5,164 nucleotides of DNA from an uncultured bacterium. Its GTDB lineage: Bacteria > Actinomycetota > Coriobacteriia > Coriobacteriales > Atopobiaceae. The notes beneath the pieces were generated by a model. The model was not told the origin of the DNA. It saw nothing but the letters and a program-made list of their open reading frames with translations, and made no database searches. Positions 1-5,164 of the stretch are shown here, in pieces. The position numbers and the translations under genes were made by a program. The stretch covers positions 1-5,164 of the forward strand of contig CAJMLD010000123.1 of NCBI GenBank assembly GCA_905214175.1, in the 5' to 3' direction. The stretch's first letter is position 1. Each line of letters opens with the position of its first letter.

Positions 1-99
1 ATCGGGGAAGACCGCTACATCCACGAGCCTCACACAGGCGCGGTCTGCACGATTGCAAGCGGCGCGTCGTATTTCACGAGCGCCATAAAGATCAGATAG
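1..99 (+). CDS. C-terminal end of a probable NlpC/P60 (C40) cell-wall endopeptidase, 5' part outside window
   Basis: Reading from base 1 gives 32 residues before a TAG at 97-99, with about three quarters of third positions G or C, which fits coding. The tail contains GEDRYIHEPHTG followed by a short beta-like run ending in YFTSAIKIR. From family knowledge, NlpC/P60 domains end with a strand of the form 'G...yIHaPhtG.v' and a final '...yf..a.ri'; the His in the 'IH' pair is normally the third catalytic residue (here residue 8 of the fragment). Such enzymes cut peptidoglycan stem peptides and are standard parts of Gram-positive conjugation systems (Orf14 of Tn916, CwlT, TcpG), where they open the wall for the channel. 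The position just before a membrane-anchored protein and a VirB6-like gene supports that role. The catalytic Cys and any N-terminal lysozyme-like domain lie outside the window, so the assignment rests on a short match. Confidence 0.6.
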   Translation: MGEDRYIHEPHTGAVCTIASGASYFTSAIKIR

Positions 100-100
100 G

Positions 101-105
101 AAGGA
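101..105 (+). promoter_or_regulatory. Shine-Dalgarno for the 113 gene
   Basis: AAGGA, within the purine-rich run at 99-112, lies 7 bases before the ATG at 113 and just after the TAG of the upstream gene. It supports 113 as the start and suggests re-initiation by ribosomes leaving the upstream gene. Confidence 0.7.
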
Positions 106-112
106 AGAGGAA

Positions 113-856
113 ATGTCGAAGAAGAACAAGCTCATGCTCGCAGCCGCCGTCATCGCCGCGCTGCTGCTGGTCGGGTCGGGAGTGGCACGCTGCTCGCTCG
201 CCCGCGAGGATGTCGAGAGCACGAATTCTGCCATCGAGGCCGTCGAGAAGGAAGAGGCACCGACGTCCCAGCAAGGCGCACCTGCAGAAGGGCGCGCGGA
301 TACGACGGCAGGCCTGGAGGCGCTCGTCGGCACCTCCTGGACGGGCATAGAAGACCCCACCTACACACTCTCCATCGTCAAGGGCGCGTTCGTCGAGGCG
401 AAGGACGGCCAGACGAGCGTCACCTACTGGACGCTCGATACAGAAGAGGCGACCGACACGACCGTAACGGCGACCGTGCTAGCCTCGAAGTCGCTGACCG
501 AGGCCGCGAGCCCCTCCCTCGTAACCGTGGCCACCGAAGGCGCTGACACCGTTCCGAGGACTGACGCGCTCTCATGCTCGTACAAGAAGGTGCTCCTCGG
601 GGAGAGGGCGCTCACGTTCACGGGCGTCACCTCCAAGCTGGAGGAGGCCATGGGGGTAGAGGCCGCCAAGATCGAGGCGGCCGTGTCCGCACGTGCAGCG
701 GCGGTATCGCCCAACGCCAGCCGCGCCATCTGGGACGCCGAGGCGTGGATAGACTACGCGAACGGGGCTGCGACGACCACGTTCACGCTCGACGACGGCG
801 CATCGACCATGATCTCGGTCACGCGCGCACCCGACGGCACCATCGAGGCGCTCTGA
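113..856 (+). CDS. Membrane-anchored extracytoplasmic protein of unknown function, probable conjugation accessory protein
   Basis: The 247-residue protein starts with a basic tip (SKKNK) and a hydrophobic helix at about residues 7-25, then leaves the membrane. Cys27 follows the helix, but the preceding residues are V-A-R; Arg at -1 does not fit a lipobox, so this reads as an uncleaved anchor rather than a lipoprotein. Residues about 28-65 are an acidic, Ala/Glu/Gln-rich linker. Residues about 68-170 look beta-rich: 'LVGTSWTG' opens it and 'ALTFTGV' closes it, a pattern reminiscent of META- or lipocalin-like small barrels. An Ala-rich helix follows (about 172-198), then a second short beta region (about 203-247) with 'WDAEAWIDYA' and 'TTTFTLDD'. 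The only two cysteines are Cys27 and Cys155. Position between a wall hydrolase and a VirB6-like gene, 13 and 5 bases from its neighbours, suggests a channel-associated role. A VirB8/TcpC-like part would share the single anchor, but I see no convincing family motif. Start is set by the AAGGA at 101-105. The gene call is secure; the function is unknown. Confidence 0.88.
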   Translation: MSKKNKLMLAAAVIAALLLVGSGVARCSLAREDVESTNSAIEAVEKEEAPTSQQGAPAEGRADTTAGLEALVGTSWTGIEDPTYTLSIVKGAFVEAKDGQTSVTYWTLDTEEATDTTVTATVLASKSLTEAASPSLVTVATEGADTVPRTDALSCSYKKVLLGERALTFTGVTSKLEEAMGVEAAKIEAAVSARAAAVSPNASRAIWDAEAWIDYANGAATTTFTLDDGASTMISVTRAPDGTIEAL

Positions 857-861
857 TAACG

Positions 862-1866
862 ATGGAGAAGCTAGGAAACCTCGTCTCAAGCAGACGGTTC
901 ATACTGGCCTTCGCGGCCGCCTTCGCGCTCCTCTCGGCGCTCCTCATCCCGACGCACTTCGCGTGGGGCTCGATTGCAGACGACATCAACGCATGGCTCT
1001 GCGGAGTGCTCCGCGACTGGTGCAACTGGATCTTCGCGGCGCAGACCGACGTCATGCGATCGCTCGGCGCCAACGGCGTGCTCTCGGCTCCCTTCGAGAC
1101 GATGCTCACGAGCGCTGGCGACGTGTCGATGTACGACATCGCGCGCGGTGCCTGGCAGGTGGCGGTGCTGCCCATCGGATGCGGGGTTCTCGGGCTCGTG
1201 TTCACCTTGAAGCTCATCGAGATCTCGCAGCGCATGGACGGCAACCAGTCGCTGCCGGGAGTGAAGGAGGTCGCGTTCCTCCTCGTGTTCTTCGCCGTGT
1301 TCCTGTTCTTGATCCAGCATTCCTTCGACCTGATGGCCGCGATCTACGAGGTGATAGGGCTCGCGATCGACCGCGTGGAGGGGCTGTTCGGGACGGGCGG
1401 CGCTCTCGACATGGCGGTGGTGTCCATCGTCACCGGCGACGACGACCTATCCGCGCTCTTGGCGCTTCTGATAGTCGCAGTCATCAGCTGGCTCGTCGTG
1501 CTCATCGCCTACATCGTGGCGCTCGTCGTCTGCTGGGCGCGAGCGATACAGCTCTACATCATGGCGGCCTTCTCGCCGATACCGCTGGCGTTCCTGGGCT
1601 TCGACCAGACGCGCCAGATCGGTCTCGGGTACCTGAAGAGCTTCGGGGCCGTCTGCATAGCAGGCCTCATCATACTGATCCTGCTCATCAGCTTCCCCGT
1701 GATCCTGGGCGGCATCGTCGCCGTGAACCCCGGGACGGGGACGCCCATCGACGTCATTGCGAACGGGCTCACCTACGCGCTCCAGTACCTGGCCATGTGC
1801 ATCCTTCTCGTGCTCTCGCTCGTGAAGAGCGGTGCCTGGGCGCGCGACATCGTGAGCGGCTTCTGA
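862..1866 (+). CDS. VirB6/TrbL-like polytopic membrane protein of the conjugative type IV secretion system
   Basis: The 334-residue protein is dominated by hydrophobic helices: about residues 13-35, 97-120, 137-154, a long stretch 196-225 (enough for one long or two short helices), 230-247, one after 'GYLKSFGAV', and one near the C-terminus before 'VKSGAWARDI'. The region 'CWARAIQLYIMAAFSPIPLA' (about 225-244), with an Arg before a hydrophobic run and a Ser-Pro-Ile-Pro turn, matches the conserved centre of VirB6/TrbL-type proteins in Gram-positive ICEs, which read 'R..q.yi..aFsPiplA'. In such systems this protein sits in the cytoplasmic membrane and forms part of the DNA transfer channel. The length (about 290-350 residues in related ICE proteins) is normal. 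An open frame extends upstream into the previous gene to 574, but that part is Arg/Gly/His-rich and out of frame with a better gene, so I take the ATG at 862, five bases after the previous stop. No strong SD is present (GAGG at 845-848 is distant), which points to translational coupling. The exact family name (VirB6 or TrbL) is uncertain. Confidence 0.88.
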   Translation: MEKLGNLVSSRRFILAFAAAFALLSALLIPTHFAWGSIADDINAWLCGVLRDWCNWIFAAQTDVMRSLGANGVLSAPFETMLTSAGDVSMYDIARGAWQVAVLPIGCGVLGLVFTLKLIEISQRMDGNQSLPGVKEVAFLLVFFAVFLFLIQHSFDLMAAIYEVIGLAIDRVEGLFGTGGALDMAVVSIVTGDDDLSALLALLIVAVISWLVVLIAYIVALVVCWARAIQLYIMAAFSPIPLAFLGFDQTRQIGLGYLKSFGAVCIAGLIILILLISFPVILGGIVAVNPGTGTPIDVIANGLTYALQYLAMCILLVLSLVKSGAWARDIVSGF

Positions 1867-1885
1867 TGACGGAGACGACCTGAGA

Positions 1886-1890
1886 GGAGG
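1886..1890 (+). promoter_or_regulatory. Very strong Shine-Dalgarno in front of a seven-codon ORF
   Basis: GGAGG (GGAGGT with the next base) lies 8 bases before the ATG at 1899, an ideal spacing. It is the strongest SD in the window, yet the ORF it serves has only seven codons. A copy of its complement, ACCTCC, occurs at 1941-1946 in the loop of a hairpin, so the site may be masked by RNA pairing. Confidence 0.6.
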
Positions 1891-1898
1891 TGGTGCCT

Positions 1899-1922
1899 AT
1901 GGAATCGGGCGGAAAACGGTAA
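1899..1922 (+). CDS. Possible leader peptide, seven codons (MESGGKR)
   Basis: The ATG at 1899 reads Met-Glu-Ser-Gly-Gly-Lys-Arg and stops at TAA 1920-1922. It sits 33 bases after the stop of the VirB6-like gene and is followed at once by a GC-rich hairpin (1930-1962) and then the next gene at 1996. A strong SD with ideal spacing is the main evidence for translation. Its position suggests a leader whose translation could affect RNA folding and downstream expression; that is inference. There is no run of one amino acid of the kind seen in biosynthetic attenuators. It could instead be a chance ORF, or the remnant of a gene start whose body was lost. Confidence 0.35.
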   Translation: MESGGKR

Positions 1923-1929
1923 GGCAGAA

Positions 1930-1962
1930 GGGCGCGGTGAACCTCCAAGCAACGCCGCGCCC
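1930..1962 (+). promoter_or_regulatory. GC-rich hairpin with an anti-SD loop in the 129-base gap
   Basis: GGGCGCGGTG (1930-1939) pairs with CGCCGCGCCC (1953-1962): eight Watson-Crick pairs, one T-G wobble and a further G-C, closing a 13-base loop at 1940-1952. The loop contains ACCTCC (1941-1946), exactly complementary to GGAGGT at 1886-1891. The hairpin starts 7 bases after the leader-ORF stop and ends 33 bases before the next ATG. It is followed by AGAAATCG rather than a T-run, so it is not a classical intrinsic terminator. It may be a translation regulator, an RNA-processing or stability boundary, or a protein-binding site. Pairing is seen directly; function is inference. Confidence 0.55.
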
Positions 1963-1982
1963 AGAAATCGACAAGAGATGCA

Positions 1983-1988
1983 AAGGAG
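1983..1988 (+). promoter_or_regulatory. Shine-Dalgarno that decides the start at 1996
   Basis: AAGGAG lies 7 bases before the ATG at 1996. An earlier in-frame ATG at 1978 would put this SD inside the coding region and has no SD of its own, so 1996 is the better start. Confidence 0.8.
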
Positions 1989-1995
1989 CACTCAC

Positions 1996-2466
1996 ATGGA
2001 AGACAACAACAAGAAGAACGTCTACGTCACCGTGCACAAGAACTTCGTGAGGGAGAACATCGAGTACCCCGACCGCAAGACCGGCGAGACCAAGACGTTC
2101 AACTCGGTGACGCTGCCGAAGGGCACTGTCATCGACGGAGTGGACGTCAGCTACTACCAGTTCACGCCCCTGTTCGTGAACCCCTCACGCTTCAAGGGCG
2201 AGAACTTCCGCGACATCCCGCTTCTGGCGGACAAGGAGGTCTGGCTCAAGAAGGACGCCCTCGACGCCGAAGGGAATCCCGTCCTCGACGAGGACGGTAA
2301 GCAGGTCAAGGACATCGTCAAGGTCATGCCAGCACAGCTCAAGGAGGCGATCAACAAGGGCCGCGAGGCCTACCTCGCCTCGCTCGACGACAAGGCCAAG
2401 GACGCCCGCGAGGCGTCGGCCAACCAGGACCGCGAGGCTCGCCACGCCGAGCCGGTAGCACGCTAA
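1996..2466 (+). CDS. Small soluble charged protein of unknown function, ICE-associated
   Basis: The 156-residue protein has no signal peptide or membrane helix and is probably cytoplasmic. Residues 1-70 look beta-rich, with a notable 'YVTVHKNFVRE', 'FNSVTLPKGTVIDG' and 'SYYQFTPLFVNPSRF'. Next comes 'FRDIPLLADKEVWLKKD' (about 75-91) and a Asp/Gly-rich turn region ('DAEGNPVLDEDGKQ') that leads to 'VKVMPAQLKEAI'. From about residue 110 the protein is helical and heavily charged, rich in Lys, Asp, Glu, Arg and Ala, ending 'REARHAEPVAR'. I recall proteins of this shape in Coriobacteriia mobile elements but cannot name a family or role. Binding to DNA or to a partner protein through the charged tail is possible but only inferred. 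It follows the leader-like gap and lies 11 bases before the surface-protein gene, so the two are probably co-transcribed. Start 1996 is chosen over 1978 because of the well-placed AAGGAG. Confidence 0.9.
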   Translation: MEDNNKKNVYVTVHKNFVRENIEYPDRKTGETKTFNSVTLPKGTVIDGVDVSYYQFTPLFVNPSRFKGENFRDIPLLADKEVWLKKDALDAEGNPVLDEDGKQVKDIVKVMPAQLKEAINKGREAYLASLDDKAKDAREASANQDREARHAEPVAR

Positions 2467-2471
2467 GGAGG
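2464..2471 (+). promoter_or_regulatory. Shine-Dalgarno overlapping the upstream stop codon
   Basis: TAAGGAGG includes the TAA stop of the preceding gene and lies 6 bases before the ATG at 2478. This near-perfect site sets the start of the surface protein and indicates tight linkage of the two genes. Confidence 0.85.
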
Positions 2472-2477
2472 CGAAAG

Positions 2478-5164
2478 ATGAAAGACATCACTGAAGCAGC
2501 GCTCGCCTCGAAGGTCGTGCGCTGCATGCTCGCCGCGCTCATCGCCCTGACAACGGCGCTCGGGACGCTCGGCGTCCAGGGCAAAAGCGCCTATGCCGCC
2601 GAGAGCGCTAACCTCACGACCGGGGACAAGATCCACTACGGCGGATACAACACCACCTGGATGGAGGCCGACGGCGAGATGGCCTACTGCGCCGACCCCC
2701 AATCGGCAACGCCTTCTCCCGGCAGCTACGCCAAGAGCTCCATCAACGCCCCCTCCGGGCGCAACGCCGAGGTGGTGGCTGACCTCTGGTTCGCCTACGG
2801 GAGTCCTGGATTCGATGCGAGCCTATGGCCGGACAAGTGGTACGACGGCACCGCAATGACCTCTGCTCGCTACGCGGCCTGCGCCCACATCCTCGTGTCC
2901 GACACGTACACCTCCGACGGGTCGTACGCGCTCTATGGCTGCAACGCCGACTTCAAGAGCTGGGCCCGGAAGAACGTCATCGGCTTCGGCACCGACGGAA
3001 GCATGATCAACTCGAACGCATCGGGACGCCTCATCGCCGCGAGGACGGCTGACGTTCCCTCGAACTTCGAGGCGTTCCAGCTCTACACCGGCGAGGGCAC
3101 CCAGATCATCCTCTCGTTCAAGTACACCCCCTACGGCAACATCGACCTGGTGAAGGTCACCGCCAACGAGGAGATGTGCGAGGGCAACCCGCTCTACTCC
3201 GTGGAGGGCGCGGTCTACACCGTGTACCGCAACTCGGGCCTCACGGACGTGGCTGGCTCCATCACGACCGACAAGGACGGATGGGGCATCCTGGAGGAGC
3301 TTGAGCCGGGCGACTACTGGGTGAAGGAGACCAAGCAGGCACCGGGTCACGCGATCGACCCGACCGTGTATCCGGTTAAGGTGGCCTCGGACGAGACCAC
3401 GCGCGTGAACGGCAAGACCGTATCCGACATCCCGCAGTCAGACCCCGTCGGCATGCTCGTCGGCAAGGTCGACTCAGACACGGGAGAGAGCCGCCCGCAG
3501 GGAGACGCCACGCTCGCAGGCGCTCTCTTCTCCGTCCGCTACTACGCGGGCGACTATGCCGACGCCGCTGCGGCAGAGGCATCCGGCACACCCGCGCGCA
3601 CCTGGGTGTTCGAGACCGACGGGGACGGCTTCGCCTACCTCGCGGACGAGTACAAGCACTCGGGAGACGCGCTCTACTACCAGACCAACGGCGATGCCTC
3701 CATCCCGCTCGGCACCGTGCTCATCCAGGAGACGAGAGCCCCGCAGGGCTACAACCTCGACGACGGGCACGGAGGGGCACCCAAGGTGTTCTGCGTGCGC
3801 ATCACGCCCGACGGCGCGGTCGGCGAGTCCGTCTACACCTACAACTCGCCCAAGGTGCCCGACACCGTCAAGCGCGGCGACTTCCGCCTCGTGAAGGAAG
3901 TGCCCGTGACCGTATACGACGAGCCCGACGGCGACATGCCCCAGGAGGTCGTACGCGTGCTCGTGCCCGGGGTCAAGTTCGAGCTCTACAACGACTCCGA
4001 GGAGGCCGTGGTCTCGCCCGAGACCGGAAAGCTCGTCGAGCCCGGCAACCGCGTGTGCACCATCACGGTCGATGAGAACGGGCTTGCCACCACCAAGGAC
4101 GACAACGCCGACGTGAACGGCTGGAGCAAGCCCGTCGACTGGACGGGCGCGCTCGCATACGGAACCTACCGCGTCCATGAGGTGATCCCGCAAGACGTGG
4201 CTGATGCCTTCAAGGCGGAGTGGGGGAAGGCGCTCCTTCCCGTGGAGGATTGGAAGACCACGATCCGCGAGGAGGGCCAGTACGACCCGCCGCAGCTCGT
4301 GAGCGACCACATCCCGCAGACCCCCCTCAAGGTTGTGAAGGTCGACGCCGAGACCGGCAAGCAGGTGCCGCTTCCCGTGAGCTTCCAGCTCGAGGACGCA
4401 AGTGGCAACCTCGTCACCTACACCTCCCATTACCCCGTGACCGAGACCATAGATACCTGGACGGCCAATGAGCGCGGCGAGCTGACGCTGCCGATGCTGC
4501 TCGAAGAGGGCGACTACACGCTCAAGGAGGTCCAGGCACCCTACGGCTATGTGAAGGAGCTTGAGGGCAAGGCGTTCCGTATCGGCGAGGACTACAACGG
4601 CTGGGACAGCCCGCTCGTCATCGAGTTCGCGAACATGCCCCAGAAGGCGACCATCACCGTCGCCAAGTCCGACTCCTGGACGGGAGAGGCCGTGGATGAG
4701 TCCGTCTACATCGTGAAGGCGGCGGAGACCATCCAGACACCCGACGGCACCGTCCGTGCGCACGAGGGTGAGATCGTGGCCACTCTCACCACGGGCGAGG
4801 ACGGCAAGGCGACCACGCCCGAGCTCTACCTCGGCACCTACACGGTATACGAGGCCAAGGCAAAGGACGGCTACGCGCTCGACGTCGTCGAGAAGACCGT
4901 GGCTCTCGAATACGCGGGCCAGGAGGTCGCCGTCTACGACCACGAGGAGGCAGTGACCGACACTCCCACCAATCCTGAGATCAAGAAGGTAGACGCGCGC
5001 AATCCCGAAACCCCCGTCGCCGGAGCCGTGTTCCACGTCTGGAACGACGAGGGTACCTTCGATGCGGAGATGACGACCGACGAGAACGGGACCATCTCGC
5101 TCGCCTACGCGAAGCACGGAAGCTACCACGTCCAAGAGGTGGCGGCCCCCGAGGGCTACGCGAT
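2478..5164 (+). CDS. Secreted Cna-B/SpaA-type multidomain surface adhesin, 3' end outside window
   Basis: The frame is open from ATG 2478 to the window end (895 codons, no stop, no frameshift). Residues 1-40 are a signal peptide: basic start, hydrophobic core about 17-33, probable cleavage after 'SAYA' (A40). Residues about 41-215 form a head domain with 'AYCADP' (Cys71), 'ARYAACAHI' (Cys135) and 'YGCNADF' (Cys155); the 'YC' motif and placement recall thioester adhesin domains, but the usual Thr-Gln motif is not seen. At least six Cna-B domains follow, each with a Lys in the first strand, a Glu in a 'Y.v.E...P.GY' segment and an Asp/Asn near the end: K226/E284/D317, K330/E418/N456, K473/E568/D610, K621/E684/N719, K730/E792/D821, K837/E887. 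In this family those residues form Lys-Asp/Asn isopeptide bonds that stiffen surface stalks. A C-terminal sorting signal (LPXTG-like plus membrane helix) is expected downstream but not visible. In an ICE, such proteins likely mediate cell-cell or host attachment. The SD at 2464-2471 sets the start. Confidence 0.94.
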   Translation, partial: MKDITEAALASKVVRCMLAALIALTTALGTLGVQGKSAYAAESANLTTGDKIHYGGYNTTWMEADGEMAYCADPQSATPSPGSYAKSSINAPSGRNAEVVADLWFAYGSPGFDASLWPDKWYDGTAMTSARYAACAHILVSDTYTSDGSYALYGCNADFKSWARKNVIGFGTDGSMINSNASGRLIAARTADVPSNFEAFQLYTGEGTQIILSFKYTPYGNIDLVKVTANEEMCEGNPLYSVEGAVYTVYRNSGLTDVAGSITTDKDGWGILEELEPGDYWVKETKQAPGHAIDPTVYPVKVASDETTRVNGKTVSDIPQSDPVGMLVGKVDSDTGESRPQGDATLAGALFSVRYYAGDYADAAAAEASGTPARTWVFETDGDGFAYLADEYKHSGDALYYQTNGDASIPLGTVLIQETRAPQGYNLDDGHGGAPKVFCVRITPDGAVGESVYTYNSPKVPDTVKRGDFRLVKEVPVTVYDEPDGDMPQEVVRVLVPGVKFELYNDSEEAVVSPETGKLVEPGNRVCTITVDENGLATTKDDNADVNGWSKPVDWTGALAYGTYRVHEVIPQDVADAFKAEWGKALLPVEDWKTTIREEGQYDPPQLVSDHIPQTPLKVVKVDAETGKQVPLPVSFQLEDASGNLVTYTSHYPVTETIDTWTANERGELTLPMLLEEGDYTLKEVQAPYGYVKELEGKAFRIGEDYNGWDSPLVIEFANMPQKATITVAKSDSWTGEAVDESVYIVKAAETIQTPDGTVRAHEGEIVATLTTGEDGKATTPELYLGTYTVYEAKAKDGYALDVVEKTVALEYAGQEVAVYDHEEAVTDTPTNPEIKKVDARNPETPVAGAVFHVWNDEGTFDAEMTTDENGTISLAYAKHGSYHVQEVAAPEGYA
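3141..5164 (+). repeat. Six divergent tandem Cna-B (SpaA-like) protein domains, last one cut
   Basis: The domains begin near residues 222, 326, 470, 617, 726 and 833 of the surface protein. Distances between their first-strand Lys residues are 104, 143, 148, 109 and 107, so domains 2 and 3 carry insertions. Conserved signatures are the start ('LVGKVD', 'VVKVDAETG', 'IKKVDAR'), the mid-domain 'T.D..G', and the E-box ('KETKQAPG', 'QETRAPQGY', 'KEVQAPYGY', 'YEAKAKDGY', 'QEVAAPEGY'). The repeats are similar at protein level only; I see no long identical DNA repeats, so recent duplication is unlikely. Confidence 0.88.

Larger units (their letters stand above)
1867..1995. other. Intergenic leader-like region between the two gene blocks
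   Basis: This is the only gap over 15 bases in the window. It contains the strong SD (1886-1890), the seven-codon ORF (1899-1922), the hairpin (1930-1962) and the SD of the next gene (1983-1988). TGCCT (1894-1898) and AGGCA (1922-1926) could also pair weakly around the short ORF. I see no convincing -35/-10 pair, so a promoter here cannot be claimed. Confidence 0.6.

Noticed and set aside
185..193. Lipobox at Cys27 of the 113-856 protein
   Set aside because: The residues before the Cys are V-A-R. Arg at -1 does not fit a signal peptidase II site.
574..861. Upstream in-frame extension of the VirB6-like gene
   Set aside because: The extension overlaps the 113-856 gene in another frame and reads Arg/Gly/His-rich low-complexity protein. 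The ATG at 862 starts a sensible membrane protein.
963..1883. 306-codon + strand frame inside the VirB6-like gene
   Set aside because: It is an Arg/His-rich shadow frame of the membrane protein with no motif.
1866..1883. Five-codon ORF (MTETT) overlapping the VirB6-like stop
   Set aside because: It has no SD of its own and is probably chance.
1930..1975. Rho-independent terminator
   Set aside because: The stem is strong, but the sequence after it is AGAAATCGACAAG with no T-run.
2593..3350. Short frames on both strands within the adhesin head region
   Set aside because: They are shadows of the continuous adhesin frame that starts at 2478 with a signal peptide and strong SD.
3474..5135. 553-codon open frame on the minus strand
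   Set aside because: It lies opposite the Cna-B repeats, which have clear family motifs. Its Val/Gly/Leu/Arg/Asp/His-rich content is what the reverse complement of GC-rich coding DNA gives, and it has no recognisable domain.
5000..5164. LPXTG-type sorting signal of the adhesin
   Set aside because: It is expected at the C-terminus, but the sixth Cna-B domain is still open at the window end, so none is visible.

Overview
The window is GC-rich, codes almost wholly on the + strand, and strongly prefers G or C at third codon positions. It looks like part of an integrative conjugative element (ICE) in a high-GC Gram-positive bacterium. A Coriobacteriia host (Eggerthella, Collinsella or Olsenella type) is the best guess from GC content and protein style; this is inference, because no taxonomic marker is present. 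No rRNA, tRNA, CRISPR array, insertion sequence or attachment site is visible.

Layout. Positions 1-99 are the 3' end of a gene whose last residues look like the C-terminus of an NlpC/P60 (C40) cell-wall endopeptidase. Positions 113-856 encode a 247-residue protein of unknown function with an N-terminal membrane anchor. Positions 862-1866 encode a 334-residue polytopic membrane protein of VirB6/TrbL type. These three are 13 and 5 bases apart and form one operon-like block: wall hydrolase, anchored accessory protein and membrane channel component.

Positions 1867-1995 form the only real gap (129 bases). It holds a seven-codon ORF behind a very strong Shine-Dalgarno (SD) sequence. A GC-rich hairpin follows whose loop is complementary to that SD. 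It looks like a leader or regulatory region.

Positions 1996-2466 encode a small, soluble, charged protein of unknown function. Eleven bases later, a secreted surface protein begins at 2478 and runs off the window (895 codons seen, no stop). It has a signal peptide, an N-terminal domain resembling thioester or adhesin heads, and at least six Cna-B/SpaA-like domains with recognisable isopeptide Lys, Glu and Asp/Asn residues.

How they may work together (inference): the hydrolase opens the wall, the VirB6-like protein and its anchored partner form part of the type IV secretion channel, and the Cna-B stalk protein holds mating partners together or attaches the cell to host surfaces. The two unknown proteins and the leader-like gap are the least explained parts.
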